Assembly: GCF_031598375.1 (NCBI RefSeq)
Contig: NZ_CP123872.1
Span: forward strand, 1,240,001 to 1,304,000
Direction of reading: 5' to 3'
Source of the DNA: Temperatibacter marinus
GTDB taxonomy: Bacteria; Pseudomonadota; Alphaproteobacteria; Sphingomonadales; Kordiimonadaceae
DNA length: 64,000 nucleotides
In this document: one piece after another, positions 27,230 to 36,030 of the stretch
Position numbering within the stretch: position 1 is the stretch's first letter
How the letters are laid out: the number at the start of each line of letters is the position of its first letter
The notes under the pieces: generated by a model
Database searches by the model: none
What the model saw: the letters and a program-made list of their open reading frames with translations, nothing else
Told to the model about the DNA's origin: nothing
Made by a program: the position numbers and the translations under genes

Positions 27230-27883
27230 ATGATTTACGATAAACTTAAAAAAATGGCTGTGGTGCCTGTCGTCGAGATTGAGGACAGTCACCAGGCAGT
27301 CCCCGTGGCAGAAGCCTTAATAAATGCGGGACTGCCTGTGATAGAAATTACTTTCAGAACGGACGCTGCATTAGAGGCCATTAAAAATATTGCAGATCAG
27401 TACCCTAGTTTTCTCATCGGAGCTGGAACGATTTCGTCTGTCCAGCAAGTTCAAGAAGCTGTGGATGCAGGGGCAACATTTATCGTGACTCCGGGTGTGA
27501 ATATTCCTGTTCTTACTTATTGTAGAGATATGAAAATTCCTGTGATTCCAGGCGTTTGTACACCTTCAGATATTGAACGTCTTTTAGGCTACGATCTTCC
27601 TATGTTGAAATTTTTCCCCGCAGAAGCAGCGGGGGGTGTTGCAATGTTAAAAGCGCTCGCTGGGCCTTATGGTGCCATACAATTTATGCCAACTGGTGGG
27701 ATCTCTCCTGAAAATTTAGAGTCCTATCTTTCTTGTGGTAATGTGAGTGTATGTGGGGGATCATGGATTGCAGCCAAAGGCCTGATTCAAAAGGCTGATT
27801 TTGAAGAAATTCAAAAACTTGGTGAAAAAGCGGTGGCTCAGGTCTCTTCAATTCGAGCAAAGGGGCAGTCATATGCGGCATAA
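27230..27883 (+). CDS. eda: KDPG aldolase
   Basis: 217 residues, the usual length. The Schiff-base lysine is K127 (LKFFPAEAAGG) and the general acid/base is E39 (EITFRT); their 88-residue spacing equals E. coli Eda E45/K133. The TGGISPENLESYL phosphate loop is present. It splits 2-keto-3-deoxy-6-phosphogluconate into pyruvate and glyceraldehyde-3-phosphate. The last 11 bp overlap the kinase gene. Confidence 0.95.
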   Translation: MIYDKLKKMAVVPVVEIEDSHQAVPVAEALINAGLPVIEITFRTDAALEAIKNIADQYPSFLIGAGTISSVQQVQEAVDAGATFIVTPGVNIPVLTYCRDMKIPVIPGVCTPSDIERLLGYDLPMLKFFPAEAAGGVAMLKALAGPYGAIQFMPTGGISPENLESYLSCGNVSVCGGSWIAAKGLIQKADFEEIQKLGEKAVAQVSSIRAKGQSYAA

Positions 27884-28904
27884 AGTCATAACATTTGGAG
27901 AAATGCTACTCAGGTTGAAAACGCCGGGCTATGAGCGGTTTTTTCAGACGCAAGCCTTAGAAGCTACTTTTGGCGGTGCAGAGTCTAATGTGGCTGTCGC
28001 GCTTTGTAATTACGAAATGGATGCGTCTCATGTGACAGCTGTTCCAGATAATGAACTTGGCATCGCAGCCATTCAAGAGTTGCGTCGATTCGGAGTTGAT
28101 ACTCGGTTTATCAAGAAACAAGGCGAACGCCTAGGGACATATTATCTTGAAGCTGGGGCTGCTCAGAGGCCAAGTCGTGTGGTTTATGATCGGGCATATT
28201 CGTCTCTCGCGATGGCCCAGCCAAGTGATTTCGATTGGGAAGAGATCTTTAAAGGGGCCACTTGGTTTCATACATCAGGTATTACGCCAGCGATTAGTCA
28301 ATCAGCCGCTGATATGTCTTTAGAAGCTATGAAGGCCGCAAAAGCACGCGGTGTGACGACGTCTTTAGACTTAAATTACCGGGGTAAGCTATGGACCTAT
28401 GGTAAAGGGCCCAAGGACGTCATGCCGGCCCTTGTGGAACAAGCAGATCTTGTGATTGCAGGCCGAGAAGATTGTCAAAAATGCCTGGGTATTGATAGCG
28501 ACATTCCCGCAGAAGAAGATATCGCACAGCTTGATCATTTTCATGATCTCGCGGATGAATTCCTCAAAAAATTTGACAGTGTCAGCAAATTATCCATCAC
28601 TCTTCGGCAGTCAATGAGTGCTAATTATCATCGGTGGTCAGCCTGTCTATGGGACCGAGATAGTAAAGTTGTAGCTGATATATACAAAATTAAAAACATC
28701 ATAGACCGAGTGGGAGGCGGGGATAGTTTCGCTTCCGGATTGATATATGGTTTAACTCATTATAAAACCGCACAACAAGCTTTGGATTTTGCTACAGCTG
28801 CCAGTTGTTTGAAGCATTCAATACCAGGAGACTTAAATCGAGTGACAGCTTCGGAAGTAGAATGTTTAATGGCTGGGGATAGTACTGGCCGAGTGCAGAG
28901 ATAA
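27873..28904 (+). CDS. kdgK: 2-keto-3-deoxygluconate kinase (PfkB family)
   Basis: About 343 residues. It has the PfkB N-terminal substrate segment (ITFGEMLLRLKTPGYERF, FGGAESNVAVAL) and the C-terminal anion hole and catalytic Asp in DRVGGGDSFASGL, where GAGD is replaced by GGGD as in other KdgK proteins. It phosphorylates KDG for the aldolase. The frame continues upstream to 27801, but the domain start and an AAAGGGG ribosome site at 27860-27866 favour 27873. It is the last gene of the alginate operon. Confidence 0.93.
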   Translation: MRHKVITFGEMLLRLKTPGYERFFQTQALEATFGGAESNVAVALCNYEMDASHVTAVPDNELGIAAIQELRRFGVDTRFIKKQGERLGTYYLEAGAAQRPSRVVYDRAYSSLAMAQPSDFDWEEIFKGATWFHTSGITPAISQSAADMSLEAMKAAKARGVTTSLDLNYRGKLWTYGKGPKDVMPALVEQADLVIAGREDCQKCLGIDSDIPAEEDIAQLDHFHDLADEFLKKFDSVSKLSITLRQSMSANYHRWSACLWDRDSKVVADIYKIKNIIDRVGGGDSFASGLIYGLTHYKTAQQALDFATAASCLKHSIPGDLNRVTASEVECLMAGDSTGRVQR

Positions 28905-28958
28905 GAACCTCCGATTTATTAGCAAATATTGTGGACCAGCTGCTAATGAATCAACGGT

Positions 28959-28987
28959 GGGAAGAGGAGTAATCCTCTTCCCTTTTT
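28959..28987 (+). terminator. Strong terminator of the alginate operon
   Basis: A perfect 10-bp stem GGGAAGAGGA/TCCTCTTCCC with a GTAA tetraloop (28969-28972) and five T following. Confidence 0.92.
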
Positions 28988-29094
28988 CTTTACCGGGTCT
29001 AATCTTTTTCTAGATTAATATGAAGCTTCTCAAAACCTTTAATTGAAAGTATGAAGATACTCTCAAATATAGGAAATCGGGTCGGAGTAAATAC

Positions 29095-29658
29095 ATGCAA
29101 GAAAGAAGTCTCGAAGTACAGCGCGACGAGTATAAGAGAAGACGGTTCTTAGCCATGCCCCTAGCAGGGACAATAATGTGGTTTGCTGTCGGTATGGCTA
29201 GCTTATTTTTAGAAGGCTATCAGCTTGTGTTGATGACGTATATATGTGTCGGTTCTATTGCCTATCTCGGGATGTTTTTATCGAAGCTAACTGGAGAGGA
29301 TTTTCTTGATAAATCGAAACCAAAGAATGAATTTGATACTCTATTTATGATGACAGTTATGATGTCATTTCTTGTTTTTTCTATTGCTATTCCCTTTGGC
29401 CTTCAAGATCCGCAATCTATTCCGTTTTCCTTAGGTATTTTAACAGGATTGATGTGGTTGCCTTTGTCCTGGACAATCAAACATCCTATAGGAATTTTAC
29501 ATGCTGTTGGAAGAACAGTTGCCTTGCTGTTGATTTGGTTCCTTTTCCCAAATGAGACATATACGCTTATTCCATTTACAATTGTTGGGATTTATCTGGT
29601 TGTCATATTTGTCTTGGAACGTCGCTGGAAACAGTTTCAGGTGAATGAGATACCCTAA
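29095..29658 (+). CDS. Hypothetical multi-pass membrane protein
   Basis: 187 residues. A basic N-terminal segment (QRDEYKRRRFLAMP) is followed by about six hydrophobic helices (near 22-38, 44-62, 84-104, 112-125, 139-152 and 158-174) and a short polar tail. No family is recognised. GGAG at 29084-29087 may be the ribosome site. It is a single gene whose 3' end is 2 bp from a converging esterase gene. Confidence 0.7.
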   Translation: MQERSLEVQRDEYKRRRFLAMPLAGTIMWFAVGMASLFLEGYQLVLMTYICVGSIAYLGMFLSKLTGEDFLDKSKPKNEFDTLFMMTVMMSFLVFSIAIPFGLQDPQSIPFSLGILTGLMWLPLSWTIKHPIGILHAVGRTVALLLIWFLFPNETYTLIPFTIVGIYLVVIFVLERRWKQFQVNEIP

Positions 29659-29660
29659 GC

Positions 29661-30566
29661 TTATCTTAGCCGTTTCACCCAATTTGCAAAAAGCATGATC
29701 CACTGATCGGTGCCATCTTCAGCCCGGCCTAAGCCAAAGCCATGACCGCCTTTTGGGAAAAGATGCATTTCCATAGGGACCTTATGTTTGGCCAGCTGTT
29801 CAGCGTAAAGAGTGCTTTCACTATAGTGACAGACATCATCGTCCATTGAATGAACAAGAAAGGCAGGGACAGTATTCTCTGTCACAAGATTGAGCAGACG
29901 ATTTGCCTTGATTTCGTGTGCAGTCATAGGCCGGTGATAGAGACTGTTCTCAAGCCATTTTTGATTTTCTACATTTAAGCGGGTAACACCGTAGATAAGG
30001 GCAGAAAAATCAGGGTTCTTGTCTGAATCTGAATCAGTCCAGAGGCTCGCGACTGTCGCGAGATGGCTGCCTGCAGAAAAGCCCAATAGGCCTATTTGCC
30101 CTTGGATGCCATACTCGGGCGCCCTTGTTCGCAATATTTTCAAGGCCTGCCTGACATCCTGTAGGGGAACTTGGTGAGGTCGATGAAAAGCTTGTTTTTT
30201 GGGTAGACGGTATTTAAGAACAATGGCTGTGATCCCTTGGCCAGATAGGGTTTTCGCGACGTCATACCCTTCATGAAGAAGGGCTTCTACTTCATATCCT
30301 CCTCCAGGTAGAATAAGCACAGCCTTGCCCGAATTATCTCCTTGAGCATGATAGATGGTCATGGTTGGCACAGTAATATCGTAGCGACATATATATCCAC
30401 CGCAATCAGCTTCATATTCTTTCAAATTGTGAGGCTTGTTGTTGGGTATTTCTCCGCTCGGCCACAGGGGTATGATAACAGGTGCTCTCGAGAATTCTCC
30501 TGTTTGTTCAGCACCCGTCGTGAAGGATACGATTATTAAAAGAAAGAAACTGAGAGGCTTAATCAT
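29661..30566 (-). CDS. Secreted alpha/beta-hydrolase esterase (BD-FAE/acetylxylan-esterase-like)
   Basis: 301 residues. A signal peptide (about 1-19) is followed by an alpha/beta hydrolase with the oxyanion segment ILPGGGYE, the nucleophile in LLGFSAGSHLA, an acidic residue in HSMDDDVCHYSES and the histidine in FPKGGHGFGLGR. Related secreted enzymes remove acyl groups from carbohydrates or hydrolyse small esters. It is the last gene of a four-gene operon with a DUF3237 protein, a BCCT carrier and a carboxylesterase; its start overlaps the DUF3237 stop by 4 bp. Confidence 0.82.
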   Translation of the reverse strand: MIKPLSFFLLIIVSFTTGAEQTGEFSRAPVIIPLWPSGEIPNNKPHNLKEYEADCGGYICRYDITVPTMTIYHAQGDNSGKAVLILPGGGYEVEALLHEGYDVAKTLSGQGITAIVLKYRLPKKQAFHRPHQVPLQDVRQALKILRTRAPEYGIQGQIGLLGFSAGSHLATVASLWTDSDSDKNPDFSALIYGVTRLNVENQKWLENSLYHRPMTAHEIKANRLLNLVTENTVPAFLVHSMDDDVCHYSESTLYAEQLAKHKVPMEMHLFPKGGHGFGLGRAEDGTDQWIMLFANWVKRLR

Positions 30567-31015
30567 AGGAGTGCAAAGGCCCTATATTCTACTTTATTCC
30601 CAGTTTCTCGTGCTTCTGCAACTGCCATGGTTCTATTGAGCCATTGATATTTTTCATGACCAGTTTCAAATTGCATTTGGACTTGGAATAAGGTTTCGCC
30701 ATAGTCATAGCCAAGGCCTTTTCGAAGGCGCTCGGACAAGCTTTCATTAAATTGATATAAGCCTTGGTATGTCACATAAATCAAAGCATCATCGTGTGTC
30801 ACAAAGGTTTTACGCACATCGATTTTCGAAAGACCATCATTGACAATCATCATCCAGTCAGCAGAAACGCCGTCTTTGACATAGCCGCTCAGTCGTGGCC
30901 CCTCGAACTGACCCCCAGTGACTTGATAAATATACCGTGTACCATAAGGGGTTGTTCCCACATTCTGGATTTCTTTGACGTCGCTGTCAAAGGTCATCAA
31001 ATAGTCAAGTTTCAT
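30563..31015 (-). CDS. DUF3237 family protein
   Basis: 150 residues matching the DUF3237 pattern: an opening LDYLMTFDSDV, GTRYIYQVTGGQFEGPRLSG, then VKDGVSADWMMI. No reaction is established for the family as far as I know; members are often found in catabolic clusters for aromatic or cyclic compounds. It has no signal peptide. It overlaps the BCCT gene by 11 bp at its start and the esterase by 4 bp at its end, so it is firmly part of the operon. Confidence 0.82.
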   Translation of the reverse strand: MKLDYLMTFDSDVKEIQNVGTTPYGTRYIYQVTGGQFEGPRLSGYVKDGVSADWMMIVNDGLSKIDVRKTFVTHDDALIYVTYQGLYQFNESLSERLRKGLGYDYGETLFQVQMQFETGHEKYQWLNRTMAVAEARETGNKVEYRAFALL

Positions 31016-32516
31016 GAGGATCCTCCTTGAGCCATCTAAGCAGTGTTCGTGTCATGAAAACGAAAGCGAAAGCGATCGGCAGCCCAGAGAGAAGAGTTGC
31101 AGACTGCACAACTTTTAAACCGCCAATGAACATCAATCCAATGGGAAGAATTCCCAAGAAAAAAGCCCAAAAGAGTCTATGCCACCGCGCGGGGTTTTCC
31201 CCAGCATGGAGCTCTTTTGTCGCTGCGGATGCGAGTGTGTAACTGGCTGAATCATAGGTTGTTGCCACAAAGATTATGACCACAAGGGTAAAGACCACAA
31301 GAGCAACTTTGCCAAGCGGTAAGCTGCTGATCACCTTTGCAATGGCAGTGAACCCCTCACCGCCATTCACCATCGAGGCAACAGGTAAGATATTTTCTAA
31401 TTCTAAGAAAAGCGCATAATTGCCCAAGATGATATAAAAAGCCCATGCGCCTAAGCTGCCATACGCACACATAGATAAAATAATTTGCTTTATGGTGCGG
31501 CCTTTAGAGATGCGTGTCACGAAGATGCCTACATAGGGTGCAAACGCGAGCCACCAGGCCCAGTAAAAGATGGTCCAGTCTTGTACAAATCCTGTTTCTT
31601 TTATTGGGTCCGTCCAAGTGATCATGGTAAAGACGTTGTTGATCATCGTTCCGATGCTTTCAGTACCCATGGCGAGAATAAAGCCTGTAGGCCCAGCGAC
31701 CAGAACAAATAGTAAGAAGACAATAGACATATAGAGATTGGCATCAGCCAATTTTTTAATGCCCTTTTCCAAGCCGAGATACACTGAGGCAGCAAATAAA
31801 GAAACACAAACCACGATGACAAAAATATCAAGTGGTACACCACTTTCAATACCAGTTAATTCAGATAGGCCAGCGGAAACCATCGGCGTCGTCAAAGCGA
31901 GAGATGTCCCTGCCCCACCAATAAGACCAAACATAAAAGCCAAATCAATAACCTTTGCCCATGGGGATGTGGCTGCTTTATCGCCCAGGATAGCAGCGCT
32001 GAGCCTCAAATATGGAATTTTCTTTTTGTAAAAGGCATACCCAATTGCCACTGTTGGTAGGGCGTAAATACACCATGCTGTGAAGCCCCAGTGAAAAAGA
32101 CCATAGCTTGTGGCCCATTTAATGGCATCCATCGACTTTGGTTTAGCCCCAAAGGGCGGTGCATCATAATAAAAGGCCCATTCAATACCTGCCCAATAGA
32201 GCAGACCGCCGCCAACGCCTGCGGAAAAGAGCATGGCTATCCAACTTGTTGTAGAAAATTCAGGAACATCATCTGGATCCCCGAGCTTGACCGAACCATA
32301 TTTTCCAAAAGCCAGCCAACCCAAGAGGATCATTGTGGCTATCGCCACCCACTGAAAGAGCAAGCCCATATTCGAAGCAACCCAGTCATATAGCTGTGTA
32401 ATAAACGGGCCCATTGTTTTATTCATCAAAATCATGGGCACAGCAACAATAAGCATACTCACAACAGCAATAAAAAAAGTTGGTTTATCTATAGGTTTAT
32501 TATGGTCATCAGCCAT
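31005..32516 (-). CDS. BCCT-family transporter
   Basis: 503 residues with about 12 membrane helices. The family hallmark is clear: WTIFYWAWWLAFAPYVGIFV followed by TRISKGRTIKQ, plus GLFHWGFTAWCIYALP. BCCT carriers move betaine, choline, carnitine, DMSP or similar quaternary compounds, driven by Na+ or by exchange. The short cytoplasmic tail, without a long osmosensing C-terminus, fits a catabolic rather than osmoprotective role. It sits between a secreted carboxylesterase (2 bp away) and DUF3237, which suggests uptake of an ester-derived substrate. Confidence 0.92.
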   Translation of the reverse strand: MADDHNKPIDKPTFFIAVVSMLIVAVPMILMNKTMGPFITQLYDWVASNMGLLFQWVAIATMILLGWLAFGKYGSVKLGDPDDVPEFSTTSWIAMLFSAGVGGGLLYWAGIEWAFYYDAPPFGAKPKSMDAIKWATSYGLFHWGFTAWCIYALPTVAIGYAFYKKKIPYLRLSAAILGDKAATSPWAKVIDLAFMFGLIGGAGTSLALTTPMVSAGLSELTGIESGVPLDIFVIVVCVSLFAASVYLGLEKGIKKLADANLYMSIVFLLFVLVAGPTGFILAMGTESIGTMINNVFTMITWTDPIKETGFVQDWTIFYWAWWLAFAPYVGIFVTRISKGRTIKQIILSMCAYGSLGAWAFYIILGNYALFLELENILPVASMVNGGEGFTAIAKVISSLPLGKVALVVFTLVVIIFVATTYDSASYTLASAATKELHAGENPARWHRLFWAFFLGILPIGLMFIGGLKVVQSATLLSGLPIAFAFVFMTRTLLRWLKEDPHET

Positions 32517-32518
32517 TC

Positions 32519-34039
32519 TTACATTCCTTTAAACAGGCGGCAAATCGCCTGAAAGTTATCGGTATTTTTTCGGATCGGGCTATCTAATTCCTGAATATAG
32601 GGATCAGGCGTATCATAGTTTGGCCAAGTGGGTACTGACGGACCGTTCGGATTGCCAGTGGCAGCGAAATTAACCCAGTAACTGACCATTGCAGCGGTTA
32701 ACGCTCTGTCTTCTTCCTCTGTGGGGAGCCATGAATCGTGCGTATTAAAAACATAAGGAATTTCTGCACCGTGATAGGCAAGAAGTTTCTCACTTCCCTT
32801 TCTTGCACGAGAGAAATTATAAACATAGCGCTCTGAGGAAAGTGCATTGGCCAGTCTTAAACTCGGGCAGGTGAAACTTTCCAGCGTGGTGATAAAGTCG
32901 AGCTGCAGTGATGGCTCGCTATATTTCTGTGCCGCAAAGGCTCTGATTTTTGGATCGTAATTTTTCAAGGCCTTCGCATTAATTTCAGCATCTTGAGAGA
33001 GATACATGAGCATTTCATTTGCATTGCTGCCAATTAAGAGAGGGATATCGCTTTGATACGCTGGTTCAGCTAACACATTCTGACCATCATGCACTGGATA
33101 ATGATAGTAGCCAATCCCTGTTTTTCTCGGCCAATCAAGGAACTGAGGCCAGTCTAAGCGTCTTGCTTGCTCAAGTGAGGATAGGGTCAGTTTATGATAA
33201 AATTGCCGGCTCTTCTCAGCGGCTTCTTCTTGACTGATTGTTGGGTAAGGTCCTAGGGCTCCGCTCTGAATGATGGCTTTATGAAAGAGGCCTTTTGAGG
33301 CGGGGTTGAGCATTAATGCAGCGATGTTACCCCCTCCAGCACTTTCGCCGAATAGGGTGACATTCTCTGGATCACCGCCAAAAGCATGAATGTTTTTTTG
33401 AACCCACCTTAGCGCCGCGTTGAGATCTGAGAGGCCGTAATTATTGGCAAAGGCATCTTTATTTTGGCCAAAGGGGGTCGGCAAAAAACCAAGCGGTCCC
33501 ATTCGATACTGGACGGAAATAATCACCACATCTTTTGTTGCAAGGAACTGGCCTCGATAGTTTGGCTCATAGGACCAGCCATTCACATTCGCGCCACCGT
33601 GAATCCAAACCATGACAGGCTTCTTCCCGTCATGGCTCTTTGTCCATATATTGAGATGAAGGCAATCTTCAGAAATGGAAGTGAGATCTGGAATCAGCGA
33701 TGGGTCCTTCTGAAACCCTTTGGCGACATCTCTATACCAATCAGGATTGCCCTGATCTTGAGGACAGGCTGCAGGAAAATGTATGGCTTCGATGGGCGCC
33801 TTATATAAAAAATCTTGTGCAGGCTTAAATCTTAGAGTGCCCGTGGGGGCTTGGGCATATTGAATGCCGCGGTAAGAATACACACCATTTGGCTCACGTA
33901 AGCCAGTGATTTTCTGCCCCTGAATGGATGTGACAGCTGTTGTTTCTTTTGCAATAGTTTTTTGTGCAATACTTGAGATAAAGTAAGCCAAAGCAGCCAT
34001 CGTGAGTAAAAAAACAAAATGTGATCGTCGCTTCAACAT
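32519..34039 (-). CDS. Secreted type-B carboxylesterase
   Basis: 506 residues. A signal peptide (about 1-31) is followed by a type-B carboxylesterase fold: EDCLHLNIWT near residue 122, the PVMVWIHGGANVNG oxyanion segment, the nucleophile in VTLFGESAGGGNIA, a glutamate in GSNANEM and the histidine in YHGAEIPYVFN. It would hydrolyse esters in the periplasm. As first gene of the operon with a BCCT carrier, release of a choline-, carnitine- or betaine-like moiety is a reasonable but unproven idea. A candidate LysR site lies 77 bp upstream. Confidence 0.88.
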   Translation of the reverse strand: MLKRRSHFVFLLTMAALAYFISSIAQKTIAKETTAVTSIQGQKITGLREPNGVYSYRGIQYAQAPTGTLRFKPAQDFLYKAPIEAIHFPAACPQDQGNPDWYRDVAKGFQKDPSLIPDLTSISEDCLHLNIWTKSHDGKKPVMVWIHGGANVNGWSYEPNYRGQFLATKDVVIISVQYRMGPLGFLPTPFGQNKDAFANNYGLSDLNAALRWVQKNIHAFGGDPENVTLFGESAGGGNIAALMLNPASKGLFHKAIIQSGALGPYPTISQEEAAEKSRQFYHKLTLSSLEQARRLDWPQFLDWPRKTGIGYYHYPVHDGQNVLAEPAYQSDIPLLIGSNANEMLMYLSQDAEINAKALKNYDPKIRAFAAQKYSEPSLQLDFITTLESFTCPSLRLANALSSERYVYNFSRARKGSEKLLAYHGAEIPYVFNTHDSWLPTEEEDRALTAAMVSYWVNFAATGNPNGPSVPTWPNYDTPDPYIQELDSPIRKNTDNFQAICRLFKGM

Positions 34040-34115
34040 CTATTAATCCTGTCAATTTCATAGGATCATGCGCATATTGAACCCCAATTACAAATGAGAA
34101 TAATCCGTCTATGTA

Positions 34116-34128
34116 ATAGTTTTTCTCA
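34116..34128. promoter_or_regulatory. Candidate LysR-type operator, carboxylesterase promoter
   Basis: ATAGTTTTTCTCA. The 13 bases TAGTTTTTCTCAC at 34117-34129 are identical to 35106-35118 in front of the LysR gene and its divergent operon. It lies 77 bp upstream of the carboxylesterase start. Confidence 0.5.
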
Positions 34129-34135
34129 CACCATC

Positions 34136-35086
34136 CTATGTTATTAGAGAGGCGAGACGGCGGGACTTTAGATCCTCATCTTCCTCTAATTTTTCTAGGA
34201 GCCACTCTCTAAACTGCTTTACCTTTTTCACTGTTCTTTTTTCAGAAGGGCACACCAAGTACCAATTGCCTGGCGCTGGTGTTGTCAGGTCTTTGAAGGG
34301 GCGAACGAGAACGCCGCTGTTTATTTCTTCCTCGACATAGGGTTGCATGCCGAGGGCAATCCCAAGGCCACGTACTGCAGTCTTGAGCGCATGGTCATAT
34401 GAATCGAAGTTAATGCCAGAGCTTAGATCAATATTCTCAACCTTATATTTATTGAGCCAGACAAGCCAATCCCGCTCTGAAGGGTAAACTTGCAGGATGG
34501 TGTGATTAGCTAGGTCCGTTGGCTTTTCAAGGGGAGTTTCACCCTCAAGCATGCTCGGAGCACAGACGGGAAAAATCTCTGGGGAGAATAGATATTCAAA
34601 GAAGAGATCACTCTCTTCAGGGTGGCCGATCATAATGGCCAGATCTATATCTTGGTTGTTAAAGTCCACATCAATCTGTGATGTATTAAGGCGAACTTGA
34701 TAGTCGGGATACATTTCTGAGAATTCAGGCAAGCGTTGGATAAGCCACCGAATTGCGAAGGAGGAATAGGTTTGAATAGTTAAGACATTGCTTTGATGGG
34801 GTTGCAACAGGACTTTCGTTCCTTCTGAAATTCGGTCAAACGACTCGCGAAGGACAAGAAAGTATTTTTTACCGGCTGAAGTTAACTCCACGGACCGAGG
34901 GTAGCGAATAAATAATTCAGTCAAGAGATGGTCTTCAAGTTTCTTTATCTGATGTGAAATCGCTGAGTGAGAGACAAAAAGTTCGTCCGCAGCATCTCTA
35001 AATGAACCAAGACGTGCCGCTGCTTCAAAAGCTTTCAGAGCGTTTAGAGGGGGGAGTTGGCGCCTCACTGAGGTATCCTTTCTCAT
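34136..35086 (-). CDS. LysR-type transcriptional regulator (GcvA-like)
   Basis: 316 residues. The N-terminal helix-turn-helix reads LKAFEAAARLGSFRDAADEL then FVSHSAISHQIKKLEDHL, and the LysR effector domain follows (about 95-300). The PPLNALKAFEAAARLGS opening places it in the GcvA/AmpR-like group. It is divergent from an SDR/quinone oxidoreductase/sulfotransferase operon and lies upstream of the carboxylesterase operon. A 13-base motif shared by both promoters makes it the likely controller of both. The effector is unknown. Confidence 0.9.
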   Translation of the reverse strand: MRKDTSVRRQLPPLNALKAFEAAARLGSFRDAADELFVSHSAISHQIKKLEDHLLTELFIRYPRSVELTSAGKKYFLVLRESFDRISEGTKVLLQPHQSNVLTIQTYSSFAIRWLIQRLPEFSEMYPDYQVRLNTSQIDVDFNNQDIDLAIMIGHPEESDLFFEYLFSPEIFPVCAPSMLEGETPLEKPTDLANHTILQVYPSERDWLVWLNKYKVENIDLSSGINFDSYDHALKTAVRGLGIALGMQPYVEEEINSGVLVRPFKDLTTPAPGNWYLVCPSEKRTVKKVKQFREWLLEKLEEDEDLKSRRLASLIT

Positions 35087-35104
35087 ATCAAAAATATCAT
35101 TGAG

Positions 35105-35117
35105 TTAGTTTTTCTCA
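35105..35117. promoter_or_regulatory. Candidate LysR-type box in the divergent promoter
   Basis: TTAGTTTTTCTCA fits the T-N11-A form of LysR sites. It lies 18 bp upstream of the LysR start and 79 bp upstream of the SDR start, a classical position for activation of one gene and autorepression of the other. Confidence 0.6.
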
Positions 35118-35196
35118 CCCTAGTGAATGTAATATCAAATTGTCAATAGCTCTTAAACCCTTCATTTATATAGGGTGATCTTAGGAGGTGGTTTTC

Positions 35197-35985
35197 ATGC
35201 AGTATGAAAATAATTTACTACAAAATAAACGCGTGATTATAACGGCGGGTGCTGGAGGCATCGGCCTGGGCATGGCAGAAGCTTTTGTTGCAGCTGGGGC
35301 AGCTGTATCCATTTGTGATGTGGACGATCAATCATTTGCTGACATAAAGGACAAAGGCATTGTGCATTGTGGCCAGGCGAATGTAGCGTCTTTTGATTGC
35401 ATGCAGGCGTATTTTGAAGACGCCTTAAAGGCATTGGGTGGGCTGGACATACTAGTGAATAATGCTGGAATCGCAGGGCCAAACGGACTGATGGAAGATA
35501 TTGACCCTGAAGAGTGGCGGAAAACAATTGATGTAGATTTGAACGGTGTTTTCTATGCGACGAAATTGGCAATTCCTCATTTAAAGAAAAATGATGCAGG
35601 GTCGATTTTAAACATTGCCTCAAGTGCTGCATTTTTTGGGTATCCAAATCGGGCACCCTATGCGTCAGCGAAATGGGCCGTTGTCGGAATGACGAAGACA
35701 ATGGCAATGGAATTGGGGCCTCACAACATTCGTGTGAATGCCATTTGTCCAGGAAGTGTGAACGGGGACCGAATTGACCGAGTGATCCGGGCTGAATCAG
35801 AAAGTAGAAATATATCTGAGCGGGAAGTCATGGATAGTTATTTAAAACATGTCTCCTTAAAAACCTTTGTTGATAAGGAAGATGTCGCCAATGCAGCGCT
35901 TTTCCTTTTATCAGATTTAGGCAGGCGTATTTCAGGGCAAATTATTGGTGTTGATGGGCATACAGAGTCACTGAGTCAGCATTAA
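35197..35985 (+). CDS. Short-chain dehydrogenase/reductase
   Basis: About 262 residues of a classical SDR: ITAGAGGIGLGMAEAF at the cofactor loop, DILVNNAGIAGP, a catalytic Ser in NIASSAAF, then YASAKWAVVG with Tyr and Lys, and the long C-terminal GRRISGQIIGVDGHTES. It oxidises or reduces an alcohol/ketone of unknown identity. The frame begins at a GTG at 35188, but that triplet overlaps the AGGAGG ribosome site at 35183-35188, so the ATG at 35197 is the start. First gene of a LysR-linked operon. Confidence 0.88.
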   Translation: MQYENNLLQNKRVIITAGAGGIGLGMAEAFVAAGAAVSICDVDDQSFADIKDKGIVHCGQANVASFDCMQAYFEDALKALGGLDILVNNAGIAGPNGLMEDIDPEEWRKTIDVDLNGVFYATKLAIPHLKKNDAGSILNIASSAAFFGYPNRAPYASAKWAVVGMTKTMAMELGPHNIRVNAICPGSVNGDRIDRVIRAESESRNISEREVMDSYLKHVSLKTFVDKEDVANAALFLLSDLGRRISGQIIGVDGHTESLSQH

Positions 35986-36030
35986 ATTGATCAAATCATA
36001 GAGTAATTGAAGAAGAGAGTAGGACAAGAA

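Noticed and set aside
35237-35707. A 156-codon frame on the minus strand
   Set aside because: It is antisense to the SDR gene, whose cofactor loop and catalytic residues are intact.
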